From Papio anubis (taxonomy: Eukaryota; Chordata; Mammalia; Primates; Cercopithecidae): DNA of 64,000 nt. Positions 32,580 through 45,114 of this stretch are shown piece after piece (positions within the stretch are counted from its first letter, which is position 1; the number at the start of each line of letters is the position of its first letter). Where the stretch lies: positions 32,591,159 through 32,655,158 of the forward strand of contig NC_044988.1 of NCBI RefSeq assembly GCF_008728515.1, given 5' to 3'. The notes under the pieces are model-generated. The model ran no database searches, was not told where the DNA came from, and saw only the letters and a list, made by a program, of their open reading frames with translations. The translations under genes and the position numbers were made by a program.

Positions 32580-33889
32580 TGGTAATGAATTCCCTCAGCA
32601 TTTACTTGTCTGGGAAAGACTTTATTTCTCATTAATTTATGCATAATTTTTCTGTCCATAGTATCCTTGGGTGGCAGTTTTCTTCTTTCAGCACTTTGAA
32701 TCTATCATCCCATTCTTTTGGCCTGTAAAGTTATTACAGAAAAGTCTACTGTTAGTCTGATGGGAGTTCGTTTATAGGTGATCTTTGTAATCTTTGTAGA
32801 TGTTTTCATTTGCTGTTTGTAGAATGCTCTCCTTTTTTTGTTTGTTTGTTTTTGACAAAGTCTCACTCTTGTTGCCCAGGCTGGAGTGCAATGGCGCAAT
32901 ATCAGCTCACCACAACTTCCGCCTCCCAGGTTCAAGCAATTCGCCTGCCTCAGCCTCCCGACCAGCTAGGATTGCAGGTATGTACCACCATGCCCAGCTA
33001 ATTGCTTTGACTTTAGACAATTTGACTATAATGTGCTCTGGAGAAGACCTTTTATATTGTATTTGTTTGGGGATTGCTTGGTGTCTTGTATCTAAAAATC
33101 AATTTCTGTTGCTAGACTTGGGAAGTTTTCATCTGTTATTTTGTTAAATAGGATTTTGAACCCTTTTGTTCTCTTTTCGCCTTCTGGAATATTGGTAATT
33201 CATATATTTGGTAGCTTTACAGTGTTCCATATTTCCATATATCATGAAAGCTTTATTTATTACCTTTTCTTTATTTTTGTCTGACTGAGTTATTTCAAAA
33301 GACCTGTCTTCAAGTTCTGAGATTCTTTCTTTTGCTTGATCTAGTGTATTGTGTAAGTTTTCAAATATATTTTGTATTTCATTTAATGAGTTCTTCAGTT
33401 TTAGAATTTCTATTTAGTTCTTTTTAATGATATCTATTTATTTCATAAATTTCATATTCATATCCTGAATTGTTTTTCTGATTTCTTTGTATTGTTCTTT
33501 GGAATTCTCTTATATCTCACTGAGCTTCCTTACTGTCAAAATTTTGAATTCCTTTTCTGGGATTTTGTGAATTTTTTTTTGATTGATATCTGTTACTGGA
33601 GAATTACTGGATTCCTTTAGAGGTGTCATATTTACTTGCTTTTACAAGTTTCCTATGTCCTTACATTGATACCTTCATATTTGCCATTATTGTCACTTCT
33701 TCCAATTTTTTATATTTGCTTTCATAGGGGAGAAATTTTTCTGAAGATGTTTTAATGGTGTTGGTCAGGTATGGCCCTTTCGCTTTTATTTTAGGTACAC
33801 ACTATAGTGTAGTCTCTCTGTACAATTTATTTGACTGTAAACAACATCAGTGGTATTCATGATTTCCTTCATGGCTTAGGGTATGATTA
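32580..33889 (-). pseudogene. L1 ORF1 and flanking region, decayed
   Basis: On the + strand the text CTGGGAAAGACTTTATTTCT, TTTCAGCACTTTGAATCTAT and TCAAGTTCTGAGATTCTTTC is the reverse of the old-L1 region upstream of ORF2, where the RNA-binding protein ORF1p is encoded. No ORF of useful length remains, so the exact ORF1 limits cannot be given. A half-Alu interrupts it. Confidence 0.65.
32833..33003 (-). mobile_element. 5'-truncated Alu (right monomer only)
   Basis: A T-rich tail with TTTG units is followed by AGTCTCACTCTTGTTGCCC and the right monomer to GCCCAGCTAATT, where the middle A-rich linker would begin. The left monomer is missing. Confidence 0.9.
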
Positions 33890-36038
33890 TTGGTGGACGC
33901 TCTGGTGAACTTTTGCTAGAAACAGAGATGCCAGATGGGCCAGTCTTCAGCCTCCAGTGGTGGCAGTGGAGGGCCAAGCATCCTTGTTCTTGGACCCCAG
34001 GATGGTATACACTGTCACCAGTGTCAGCAGGTCCAGGCAGACTGATTCTTGGGCTTCCAGGGTGGCTTGTTCAGATGCTAGTAGTGGCAGCAGTAGGTTG
34101 GGCAGGTTCTTCAGTCCCTGGGAAGAAAGTATGGTGTTTGTGATGGCAGTAGTAGTGGCAGATGACCCTCTGAGTCCTGAGAGGTGTATATTTGTATTGG
34201 TGATGGCTTGATGGGCTGGGCAGGACAGGCCCCAGGCTTCTAGGTAGTGCATGTGGGTGGGTGCTGGCAGTGGTGTTGGTGGCAGGCTGGGTGGGCCCAT
34301 CTTCAGGTTGGGCCCACAACCTGAAGGGACTACACAGATGCCAGAGGTGGTAGAATGGGTATAGTGATCCCCAGGTCCTAAGGCACCATGCTTGGGCTCT
34401 GGGGACTAGGGTAGGAGGAAGTGCCAGGCTAGATGGGTCTGACCTCAGGCCTCAGATGGTGTGTAGGGGTATAGGATATAGTAGGCAGGGTGGGGAGATC
34501 TGCTGTGGTGGGTCTGGGTAACCTGACCTCAGGGCTCATGCTAGAGCACAGTGGTCCTGCTGTTGGTATGGGTGAGGTCGCTATTAGCAATCTCCTGCAG
34601 GCAGCTCTAAGGCTCTTGGGAGTGTACACTTCATCTCTGGCAGCAGCAGTGGCTGCATTGGTGTGTAGGGGCAGCCTGTATTTAGAACATGCACTAGAGC
34701 CCAGAGGCCTTGCTCCTAGTGTGGGCAGAATTAGCATCCACACCCCTAAATAGGGAGCTCTCAGGTTCTGGGTAGCATTTGCTTTGGCTCCTGGCTATAG
34801 CAGTAACTGCAGTGTTGAGTGGAGTTGGGGAGGGACCACAGCCTCTCTGTGTGGGCCTGAGCCCAGAGACCTTGCTGCCAGCAGGGTTGGGGTTGCCACT
34901 CACAGCCCCAGACATGCAGCTCTCAGGTTTGCCTGCTCTTGGCAGCAGCAGTGAAGATAGAGCCATCCAGAGAGGGGAAGGGATTCCTCCTTCCATATGT
35001 GAGCCTGAGAGTTGAGGCCATACCACTAGTGAGGGGTGCAGTAGCCACTCACAGCCTCAGACAAGCAACCCACTGACTTGCCTGTCTCAGTTCCCAGTGG
35101 CAGCAACAGCACCTGTGGCTGCAGTGATGTGCAGAGAAAGGGTCTCACTCTCTGTGTACAAGCCTGAGTACAGAGGCCACTCTGCCAGTTGTGGGAGAAT
35201 TGCGGCCCCCAGTCCCAGACAGTCTGCTCTCAGGCTTGCCTACCTGGGTTTGGTGGCAGCAACTGCTGGGGCAGCATGCAGAGTCAGAGAAGGGATTACA
35301 CTCTCCAAATTTTGTCCTCACAGCCCCATGCAGGAAGCTCTCAGGGTCTGGAAAGTGCATACTCTGGTTTCCTTTGTTCCAGGTTCATCTCCTTGGTTTG
35401 CTATATTGTCCTTTTCCTGGGGAGTAGTATTCCATGTGGGATAGAGTACTGGAAACCCTGCAATACCTTTGGGTCAGCAAGCACTGTGCCACAGCAGTCC
35501 TCTGGGTGGATACTGGGGGATGTCAACTGGGGGTCCCAAAATGTGGAAATATGGGGGCTGTGGTCCTCAAGGCAGGATGCAGTCCAGTGACAGAGTGTTT
35601 TCACAATGGTGCCATGGTGTAGCTACTTAGGTCGCGGGGTTGTGAGTGACCCAGCATGAGTCTGGTGCTGTGCCCTTGCAAGGGTGCAAATCTACTGCCC
35701 ACACTTGTCTCCAAGTTCATATGGGTGGAGGAGCTCTCCCATGGTTTAGAAGTGCAGCAATCTATGGTGGAGATATGGACTGCTGAGGATCTCTTACTTA
35801 CCCTTTCGCCACAATAGGGAGCTCCTTCCATCTCCCAGGTGATCTCAGCAGGCCTGACTGCTTGCTTCCTAATCCTTCAGTGTCTTAGGCGTTTCCTGTG
35901 ACTTCTCTGTCAAATGCCAGTGTTCTCTTTTAGATGTTATATTTGAAGTGTGATTATCTAGTCACAATTTTGGTTCTTGTTTCTGGAAGGGCCTGTGTCC
36001 AGTGTCTCTAAACAGCCTTCTTGAAACTCTATTCCTAT
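33890..36038 (-). promoter_or_regulatory. 5' UTR / former promoter region of the full-length L1
   Basis: About 2.1 kb that is markedly richer in G and C than its surroundings. It is made of similar segments with GGCAGCAG/GGCAGTGG and many TG/CA dinucleotides where CpGs would once have stood. This position is that of the L1 5' UTR, which carries an internal promoter in active elements. Many short frames on both strands (33883-35831) are chance frames in this composition. Promoter activity today is not implied. Confidence 0.7.
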
Positions 36039-36051
36039 TTGGGGAAATTTA

Positions 36052-37999
36052 ATGAGACCTTAAAAGTGAAGAAAATTCTTGGTGGTTAACATCTTGCGAT
36101 GGATTTAGTGATAATTACCGGACAGTTGGGAAATAGCACAAATCTGGGATAAGAGAAGGAGAGAAAGTTGAGGGAATTCTTAACAATGACTAGAGATGAC
36201 CCTCTTGAGAATATGGAACTAGTAAAATGTTATTAGCTTTTCAACTTGGTCTAGGACCATCCCTGGCTATACTGTCCAGGACATATAGTAATTAATCAAT
36301 TCAGCACCTACTTATTGAGTGCTTGTTAAACATTAAGCACCATATGTGGGTCATAAGATATAGTCCCTGCTTTTTTGGTGCTTATGCAGCGATTCTCAAG
36401 CTATTATGATTAGAATATTCTAAGAACTTAAAAGTTCTAATGCCAGAGCACGTTTCCCCTACCCCCACCGCCACCAGCAAAGCTGTTTGGATTCACTTGC
36501 TCTGGGGCAAAGCCTAAGTATTATTTCTTTTAAAAAAAACTCTCCAGGTGATTCTAATGTAGTCAGAAATATTAACCTGCCTAATGGGTGAGATTGCTTC
36601 CCAATGATAGGATGGGAATGAGTTTTACAGGTACACTGGGATTATGTGCCCCTTAGCCTTTGCCATGACTATACAAATATTATCAATGTCTGTGTCTACT
36701 GTGATATACAAAAGGTTGAGAAACACTGACAAATACTTAGCATTTTAGCAAAATAGGTCATTTTGCTAATTTTGATGTGGCATACTTTACAGCTTATGGG
36801 TGGGGGTATATGTGCCTGGTGTGTGCGTGTGTGGGCACATACGCACATGCATGCACACATGTGTCTCTATAGAGGGGCAGTGGTGAACAATCTGACCTAC
36901 AGTCTTAGGCAAGTGCTCTAGGCAGTCTTTTGCAGATCTCCCTTAGTAAGGCAAAACAAATAAAATCAGAAAACCAAGAGGATTTTAGAAGTGATCTTCT
37001 AGCCCAACCCCTTTGTCTCAGAGATAAGGAAGCTACTTTAAATCACAGAGCAAGTCACAGTTGGAGCTCAGCCATGGACTTCATTCTTTCAAACCCTGTA
37101 CAAATAGCTTAATGTTAAATCTAACCCCTGTATAAGATGCAGTGGTTAATTGCATAAAGTGGAAAATTAAATGCCTTGGCTAACTCATTTATAATGAGGC
37201 ATCAGCCTATGAAGGACTTCTATTCTGCCTTTGTTCCATACACTGCATACCAAGTAAAATGACAGTCCAAGAGATAGACACTCAAGTAAAAGATCTCCAG
37301 AGAGGCTGATTATTTCCTTATGCCTCACAAGAAAAAGAAAAAAAATGACACAAAACTTTTTCCCCAGGTAGGTAAAATGCCAAGTTCCTGCCAAGCCTAC
37401 TTTCCTCTCTCCGGGTTGCCTCTCCAGTCCTCTGCCTGCCGCTGTTTTCATTGCTATCATTATTTCTATTTCTCTGAAGGTAGAGAATGCTGCCAACCTG
37501 CTCTGTCCTCCTCAGACTCTCTTGTCTGACTGTTCTCTAAAGGCCTCTCCACCCAGCCTCTAGCCCATTTCTTTCTCTGGCTTTTGCAGGATTCCTCATT
37601 CTCCCTGAGGTCTTAACTATCACATCATGCACATTCTGCAACTGCTGTTATCACTTGCGGCTGCTGCTGTCAGCTGGCTTTGTGACTTTCAGCACCCCCA
37701 TTTCCAGCAGAAATTCTAGCTGCCCTGATAGTGAGAGTCTGAACACCGGTCTTCCATCCCTGATGATGTTTGGTAGATCTCTGCTCAAATGGGTTCAGAA
37801 AACACACAGGGTGGAAACACTCTTGTCCTCTGCCAAAGGTGTGCCTGCTTCCACCAGTCCTAGGGGTTCTGTTCTCAAGACTACACCCTGGCACTCTGAC
37901 CCTTGTCTTCCTTTTAATTCTTTTCCTCACAGTATCTTCTTCCACGTCTGACATTCTTAGCTCTTTAGAGTCCCCAAAACTATCTGATTGTTACCATAT
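36052..37999. other. Intergenic, no gene supported
   Basis: A MER5A-like relic is likely at about 36390-36740 (GGTGATTCTAATG at 36548, GGTTGAGAAACACTG at 36714). An ancient-repeat motif (CACCTACTTATTGAGTGC) is at 36305. A TG/CA-alternating segment lies at 36812-36862. Frames at 37185-37529 and 37655-38096 on both strands are without recognisable domains. Confidence 0.55.
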
Positions 38000-38236
38000 T
38001 ACATTATTGTTGACTCTAAAGATTTTGGCATCAAACACCCTGCATTTGAATGCCAGCTGTGTCACACATCAGATGCTTGACTTTGACAAATCATAGAACT
38101 TTCTGTCAATAGAGATAATAATTGTATATTATCCCTATATTGAAATGTTGTGAGTATTACTGGGATAATAAAATACATAGCACAGTATTTGGCACATAGT
38201 AATTGCTCAACAATACCAACTGTTATTATTATTAGA
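38000..38236 (+). repeat. MIR SINE relic
   Basis: GCATTTGAATGCCAGCTGTG, TGTTGTGAGTATTACTGGG, ATAGCACAGTATTTGGCACA and GTAATTGCTCAACAATACC are in MIR order, ending in a TTATTATTATTA tail. Confidence 0.85.
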
Positions 38237-39257
38237 CTGTGCCCTCTAAATTATTTGTCTACAGATTATGATCTGTATAAATGACTTATCAATTAAGAAC
38301 ATCACAGGTATGCAGAGTCTCATTGCTCATACAAGACTGATGTCAATTAACTAAGAGAAGTTTTGGCACTAACCAGGAGTTTCACATCATAGTTCCACAC
38401 TTTGCTTCTACTCCCAATGTGGCTTGGTGACTCTTCACTCTCTTTACCCTGTTTTCTTTGTATGGTTCCCAGGGCTGTCACTTTTCTTTATTTTGGTTAA
38501 CACATATAGCTGTACACTGACCCAGATCTCCATGAAAAATACTGTCATATACTCCCTTCTTTCCCTCTTTCCCTAATATCATCATCTCATAGAGATCAAA
38601 CTCACATTTTCTGGCACTATGATTCTTTTTATAAAATACTTTACTTTTAAATTTTTACCCAACTACGTCTATGTTATTTTAGCTAGCAAAGCTGCTGTAA
38701 CAAAGAGATCTAAATACAGTGGCTTAAATATAACAGAAGCATATTTTTCTCTCATGTAACAGCTAGAGGAATGTGTGTAGTCCAGAGCATACAAACCACA
38801 AGTCATTCATGACCCAGAATTCTTTCTGTCTTGTTATTCTGTCATCTCCTAGGGTGTTTATCTGCATAACTGAAGCTGTTTCTTCTTGATGTCTCAATTC
38901 CAGAAGGTGGGAAAAGGGAAAGTCCAGGTTAAATGGTTTTATTCTTAAAGAAGGGACCTGAAGGAAGTTTCATTAATAATCACACCCTTTGGCCAAACTG
39001 AGCCGCTACCTAGCTGGCCACACCTTTCCAAAAGCCTAGAAAACAGAGTCTGTAGCTGCATTGCGCTCTATGACTAAAAGGAAAAGGGGAGAATAGGTAC
39101 TGGGGATATTCAGTGACCTCCACCACACATACGGCATGATTGAACGTTCAACTAGGACATGGGGTGTATCATGGAAATGACAGTCATCTGCTATAACCTT
39201 TCTCACACTCTATACTGATCCCTATAGGAAACCACTAGTAGAATCCAAATCTCCTTC
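38237..39257. other. Intergenic, no gene seen
   Basis: No exon or RNA gene recognised. The segment at 38695-39100 (GTAACAAAGAGATC, CAGTGGCTTAAATATAACAG) resembles a dispersed ancient repeat also suspected at 49061-49520; I cannot name it. Confidence 0.5.
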
Positions 39258-39557
39258 TTTCTTTTTTTTCTTTTTTTTTTTTGAGACAGAGTCTCGCTCT
39301 GTCGCCAGGCTGGAGTGCAGCGGCGCGATCTCGGCTCACTGCAGTCTCCGCTCCTGGGTTCAAGTGATTCTCCTGCCTCAGCTTCCCGAATAGCTGGGAT
39401 TACAAGTGTACCACCATACCTGGATAATTTTTGTATTTTTAGTAGAGATGGGGTTTCACCGTGTTGGCCAGGATAGTCTTGATCTCCCGATCTCGTGATC
39501 AGCCACCTCAGCCCCCCAAAGTGCTGGGATTATAGGCGTGAGCCACTGCATCTGGCC
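39258..39557 (-). mobile_element. Alu (AluS/Y-like), full length
   Basis: A T-rich tail with a C interruption is followed by GAGACAGAGTCTCGCTCTGT, both monomers, and TCTCGTGATCAGCCACC. The flanks are similar (ATCTCCTTCTTTC at 39249 and ATCTCTTTCTTT at 39558), a probable target duplication. Confidence 0.93.
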
Positions 39558-40826
39558 ATCTCTTTCTTTTTAGCTATTTTGATGATTACCTATTTATATA
39601 ATAATACATATATTATTTTAAATTATATCTTAGAGACTCTAAATAGCCTATCTAAATTATGTATCTTGACATAATATCTTATTGCTTTCTACCTCCTATA
39701 AGGCTAACATGGTATTTTGGATCAATCCCCTTGCTGAGGACAACCAAAAAGGTTGGATGAAGTACAAACAGCACTTACTTTAAAGCATCAAAGACTTCCA
39801 AGATAGTGAGGAAGTTTAAAGTCAAGATCTAGGAAAAGACAAGAAACTAGAGAAATAAACCCAGCCGTTAAAATCACTTTTTTCCCCCTGAGGGCTTCTG
39901 CCAAGTCTGGGGAAGCAGCTGCAAAGCAAAACCATATTTCTGATGATTTCTCAGAGCCGGACAAACAGAAATCAGAAACTAAAACCTGCCAGGAATAGGG
40001 ATTCAGGAATACGGATTTAATAACTCAAGCCCCCTTTGAGCTGAGAATCTGAAAGGCCACACTCTCAATATGAGGAGTAGCTGCTAGGAAACCAGCCCTT
40101 GCATAGAATTGCAGTCAGTTTTGCATCATTTAATGGTACAAGTAAACTTCAACTCTGACATTATATTAAGATATTTCTGGAATGATAACACACACTGCTA
40201 TTTGCAGGAGCAAATGAATATCCTCTCAAGAGAAAGACATCATCATAACAAGCCTCAACACTTCCTCCATATGATTTATAAAATATAATTTCCATCATAA
40301 AATGAAAAATAAGGATTTACAAGGCAACAAGATCACTGAATGAGTAACAGAAGACAGAGAAGCAACAAAAAAGCCTCCAATACATGAATTATTGAAATGA
40401 TCAGATACGGTTCACAAAGAACTATGCTTTTTACATTTATGAAATAAATTCCAGGCTTTAAAACATCGGTGAAATGGAAACTGTAAAATTTAATGTGACA
40501 TATTAAGAAAAAAATCCAAAATACAATACGCAAAATGAAGATGGGCTTAAGAGCAAATGAAATGTAGCTAAATAAAAATAATTTTAAATGGAAGACAAGA
40601 AGAAAACATCCTCCAGAATGCAGCACACATAAATAAAAGGGAGGAATTGGAAAAGAGTGGATAAGAGGCGTAAGTGGTCAGTGACAAGTTCTAGCCCAGA
40701 AAGTGTGAAGGGAATGGGACAGATGTAAAATTGGAAGAAATAACAGCTCTGAATTTTTCAAAAGTAAAAACGATATCAATCCACAACTTTAAGAATCTCC
40801 ATATATCCTAAGCAAAATAAATTATA
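39558..40826. other. Intergenic, no gene seen
   Basis: AT-rich, no recognisable exon, RNA gene or named repeat. The frame at 40333-40626 (minus) is a low-complexity hydrophobic chance frame. Confidence 0.55.
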
Positions 40827-40841
40827 AGAAACCCACGCCCA

Positions 40842-41110
40842 GGCCGGGCGCGGTGGCTCAAGCCTGTAATCCCAGCACTTTGGGAGGCCGAGACGGGAGG
40901 ATCGAGACCATCCTGGCTAACAGGGTGAAACCCCGTCTCTACTAAAAAATACAAAAAACTAGCCGGGCGAGGTGGCCGGCGCCTGTAGTCCCAGCTATTC
41001 TGGAGGCTGAGTCAGGAGAAGGGCGTAAACCCGGGAGGCAGAGCTTGCAGTGAGCTGAGATCCAGCCACTGGGCGACGGAGCGAGACTTCGTCTTGAAAA
41101 AAAAAAAAAA
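40842..41110 (+). mobile_element. Young Alu, AluYRa-like, with internal deletions
   Basis: It has GGCCGGGCGCGGTGGCTCA followed by AGCCTGTAAT, ACTAGCCGGGCGAGGTGG, CGTAAACCCGGGAGG and GAGATCCAGCCACTGG. The segment between GAGACGGGAGGATC and GAGACCATCC is shortened, and part of the right monomer end is missing. CpGs are well kept. Target duplications AGAAACCCACGCCCA (40827-40841) and AGAAACTCACGCCCA (41110-41124) differ at one base. These features point to a recent insertion in an Old World monkey. Confidence 0.93.
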
Positions 41111-41298
41111 GAAACTCACGCCCAGACATTGTAGTAAAACTTCAGACAACAATAGACAGAGACAAAAATCTTAAAGCATCAGAAAAGAAGCAAGTTACTT
41201 TCAAAGGAAGAACAGTTAGACTAAGAACTGACTTCTCAATAGTAACAAAGGAAGCCAGCGAGCAATGGAAGGGTTTTCAATTAACACCGAAGTTTGAT

Positions 41299-41361
41299 AT
41301 GGCAAAAACAAAAAAAAACAAAAAAAAAACCAAACAAACAAACAAACAAACAAAAAAAATG
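41299..41361. repeat. A-rich tract with (CAAA)n
   Basis: Low-complexity run of AAAAC and CAAA units, such as CAAACAAACAAACAAACAAA, close to the start of the old L1. Confidence 0.85.
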
Positions 41362-41369
41362 TTATTACT

Positions 41370-43050
41370 TGCAGTTAAATTACTTTAAAAATTGAAAAAT
41401 TACAACTGTGAAGATAGTACAGACAAAAATTGGAATGATAAAAAAATCCAAATAGAACAACTGGAATAAGTAGCACAAAATAAGATGATAAATTTAACTC
41501 AAATGTATCGGTAATTACATTGAATATAAAAGGATCAAAAACTCAATTTGAAAGCAAAAAGTGCAAATTGGATTGAAAACAAAAGAAAACACAATTATGT
41601 ACTGTTTATAAAAACTTATCTAAAATATAAGGATATAGAAAATTTGAGAGTAAAAAGAAAAAAATAATCCTTTAAACACCAATCCAAAGAAATCAGCTAT
41701 AGCTATACTAATACACTCTTTTTATATAATAAATATAGTATAATAAGCTCTATAGATATGCATCTCTACATAACGATAAAATGTCCTATTTACCATGAGG
41801 AAATAACAGTTTAAAATTTTCACACACCTAATAACAGGGCCTCAAAATATGTGAGGGAAACATTGACATAATTAAATGAAAAATAGACAAATCCACAATC
41901 ATAGTGAGATATTTTTATTATGACTGAGTAATTTATAGAAAAATAAAACAAAAAAGAAGGAACATACAAGATTTAAATAACATGATTAACAAAATTGACC
42001 TAATAGAGACAGCTGCAGAAAACTTACTCTTTTCAAGCTTGCACAGTCACAAAGTTCTCAGTAGAATATGTTTTCTAATCCAATGAAGTTATACTAGATA
42101 TTAATACAAATTAATCTAGAAATGAAGAAATTTACTTCTAAATAACTAATGGGTAAAATAAATCACAATGGAGATTAGAAATAATTTGAACTAAATGGTG
42201 ATAAAAATACAACAAATCAAAGCTTGTGGACAGCAGCTAATGCAGTACTGTACTTAATTATGTTAGAGAGAAGAAAGGCTAAAAAAAAATCAATGATCTA
42301 AGCATCCTTGTAGAGATATTATTAAAGAACAGCAAACCAAACCCAGAGAAATTAGAAATAAAAATGAATAATGATTTGGGCAGACATTAAAAAATTTAAA
42401 TAAACATACAATAGAGAGGATCAACAAAGCCAAAAGTTAGTTCCTTGGAAAAGTTGATAGAAGAGATAAAGCCTTAGCAGAATTGATCCAGAAAAGGAGA
42501 AAGAAGGCCCATTAATCAATATCAAGAATGAAAAAACAGATATTGCTACAGATTCTACAGATATTAAAAAGACATGAAAAGAGGATGCGATGAGTGAATT
42601 TATGTCAACAAATTTAAACATTTAGATGAAATGGAGAAATTCTTAGGCAAATTAACTTATTTAAGAAATGGAGACTGTGAACAGGCCCATAAAATTGACT
42701 CGATGATTGAAATCCTCTCCACAAATAGAACTCTAAACCCACCCAGATGGTTTCAATGGTAAGTTCTATCACCTTTAAGGAAGAAATTATTACAGGTTTA
42801 AAAACTTTAAAAAACGGGGTGCAGTCCTAAAATCACTTTGTAAGACTAGCATAATCTTGATAAGAAATGCTAACAAATGCAATAACAGAAGGAAAAGCTA
42901 CCAGTCACTTTCATTCATGAATATAGATGTAAAAGTTTTAAATAAAATATAAGAAAGCATTATGACCAGGTTATATCTTCCCGGGAATATAAGGTACAAT
43001 ATCATCAAATTTAAATGAGCCTCTGATTGGTTACTATTCATAATAAAAAT
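41370..43050 (+). mobile_element. Old L1 (L1M-like), left part
   Basis: The text follows L1 ORF2 order: CAGCTATAGCTATACTAATA, CACACCTAATAACAGGGCCT, TTTTTCTGACCACAA-equivalents, GAGAGGATCAACAAAGCCAA, AGATGAAATGGAGAAATTC, CCCAGATGGTTTCAATGG. It is strongly diverged with no usable frame. Confidence 0.8.
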
Positions 43051-43227
43051 TTGTAAAAAAAAAAAAAAAAAGAAGCAGAAAGAAAAGAAATCCTTATAAC
43101 ATCCTTAGAATAAACAATTGAAAGTGTGTCCTCTATGATCAACAAGAGGGCAAACATACTCTCTTTTCAACATTATGCTTTTTAACATAACTTGCTGGTG
43201 TAGCAAAGCAACAAAGAAAATAAAGGA

Positions 43228-43560
43228 TTGGATAAGTGCCCATCAACTAATGAGTGGGTAAAGAAAATGTGGTATATATACACCATGGAATACTACTCAG
43301 CAATAAAAAGGAATAAAATGTCTTTTGCAGCAACTTGGGTAGAGTTGGAGGCTATTATCATAAGTGAAGTAACTCAGGAATGGAAAACAAAGATGGTATG
43401 TTCTCACTTATAAATGGGAACTAAGTTAAGAGAACACAAAGGCATAAGAATGATGCAATGGACTTTGAGGCCTTGGGGGTGAAGGTTGGGAGAGGGGTGA
43501 GGGATAAAAAAAACTATATATTGGGTAACTGGAGAGGTATCTTATGAACATATATATTGG
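43228..43560 (+). mobile_element. L1 (L1PB-like) 3' fragment inside the old L1
   Basis: GTGCCCATCAACTAATGAGT, ATATACACCATGGAATACTA, CAGCAACTTGGGTAGAG, ATGTTCTCACTTATAAATGG and GGTGAGGGATAAAAAAAAC-type 3' UTR. The frame at 43228-43413 is the ORF2 C-terminus plus 3' UTR. Confidence 0.83.
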
Positions 43561-43579
43561 AAACTGAAAATGTAATTAT

Positions 43580-44100
43580 TCAAATTATAATTCTTTCAAA
43601 ATTTATATATAGATTCAATGGAATCTCAGTGAAAATCTCAACAGATTGGTTAATAGAACTAGATAAGCTGATTCTAAAATTTTATTTTTAAATATAAAAG
43701 GCTAAAAATGGCCAAGATTTTCTTAAAGATGCATAACAAAGTCAGGGGACTCATTCTACATGATATCCAATGAGTATGGCATTGGCATAAGTCTAGACAA
43801 ACAGACTGAGGGCAGGACAGAGGGAGTCAATGAACAGACACACATATATTTGGACACTTGAATTTGGATAAAAGAGGCAATGTAGGAAGGAAGGGAAAAG
43901 ATAGTCTTTTCAATAGAAGGAACTGGATCAAAGAGATATTCAATGGAAAAAAAGAATAAAATTTTACCTCTTCCTTACAACATAAGTAAGTTAATTATTA
44001 TAGACAAATTATAGACCTAAATGTCAAAGGCAAGACAACATTGTTTCCAGATAATAATATAGGAGATTGTCCTCATGACTTTGCATTAGTGGAAATGTTA
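43580..44100 (+). mobile_element. Old L1 (L1M-like), right part (ORF2 C-terminal region)
   Basis: GATTCAATGGAATCTCAGTG, GATAAGCTGATTCTAAAATT, GGCATTGGCATAAGTCTAG and ATAGACCTAAATGTCAAAGG continue ORF2 after a gap. It is highly diverged and non-coding. Confidence 0.78.
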
Positions 44101-45114
44101 TAAACCTACACCCAGATGCCTGTGCTGATACCAACATGACTTTAATTGTGTGGGAATTTGCCCAGTCTGCACTCAATGCCTGTCTCATCCAACCATCTTT
44201 AATAATTACTTACCATGTGGCTACCTTTAAGGAGCAACCAGAACCACTAAGACCAAAAGAGAATCCTGACATCTGGTGAAGTGAAGAAGGAGGGCCCTAG
44301 TACCTTTATTTGTGGGTAGAACTGGGCTTCTGTGGCCTGAAAATCTAAGGACCAAACATCAACTTTACAATAAAGAACCTGAGCTCTGGTAGAAGGGAGA
44401 CAATGGTTACTTCTTTTCATGGATTCTAAATTCTGTCTGCCAGTCACTTTTCGTGTGTGCATTCATTGGTGTACAGAATGGAATTACAGAGGCAGAAGAA
44501 AATGAGGTGTCTGCCAAATTGATAGTTTAAAAAACATTTTAGTGGCCTACTTAACTGTAATTTGTTTCCGTTTTAAACAAGAAAAACCTCAGCATGTAAG
44601 CAAAGCAGACTGGACTTGAACAGATATGGAATGCAAAGCACACAGGAGAGTCATGGGGGTCCTGAAGAGGGATTAGAAGTTGTTATGCGATGAACAACAT
44701 TGCATTGGTAAGATATAAGAGCATCATAATATATTCCTTTCCCTTTCTTCTTCCCCCACCTCCCATCCCTAAAATTTCCTAGACCTTTTCCCTGATGTTT
44801 GAAATTCCATCTTGGAGGAGTCTCTGTAGCCAAAGGTTTGATTCCTTTTATAAATGTGAGGCAAAGCAATGTCATTGTGTGCATTTTGACATAAATAACT
44901 TAATATGGAAAATAAGGTCTGATGGGAAGAAAGCATGAAGCACTAACAGGAGTGAAGGAATGGTTTCCATGGGGCAAAAGGGCAGGAAAAGGGGCAAGGA
45001 GCAGGACCTGAAGGACAGGTGCTTCGACAAAAAGTGGGGCAGATACATCTCGCCTTGGAATTATGCAGACAGATGTGGTTTAGGATTGTGGGTGTCTTGG
45101 GGTAGTAACCAATC
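44101..45114. other. Intergenic, no gene seen
   Basis: No exon, RNA gene or named repeat. Frames at 44247-44462 and 44651-44884 (minus) lack recognisable content. Confidence 0.55.

Larger units (their letters stand above)
28208..36038 (-). mobile_element. Apparently full-length ancient L1, 7.8 kb
   Basis: In element order (right to left) it has a GC-rich 5' UTR at about 33890-36038, the ORF1 region at about 32580-33890, ORF2 from 32341 down to about 28690, and a 3' UTR to 28208. It is flanked by TTGGGGAATTTTA (28195-28207) and TTGGGGAAATTTA (36039-36051), a 13-bp duplication with one difference. All ORFs are heavily broken. A half-Alu at 32833-33003 inserted later. The age resembles L1MA/L1MB or L1PB rather than L1PA. 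I cannot name the subfamily exactly. Confidence 0.88.

Noticed and set aside
33883..35831. A cluster of open frames on both strands between 33.9 and 35.8 kb, suggesting a gene-rich GC segment
   Set aside because: The segment lies exactly at the 5' end of the full-length minus-strand L1, ends at its target duplication, and the frames overlap on both strands without domains. L1 5' UTR composition explains them.
36812..36862. A Z-DNA-forming regulatory element in the GTGTGC/CACATAC region
   Set aside because: The alternation is short and imperfect, and no other regulatory signal is visible nearby.
37185..38096. Overlapping open frames of 94-108 codons on both strands near 37.2-38.1 kb as a possible gene
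   Set aside because: No recognisable domain, no CpG island, no consistent splice pattern, and the right end overlaps a MIR relic.
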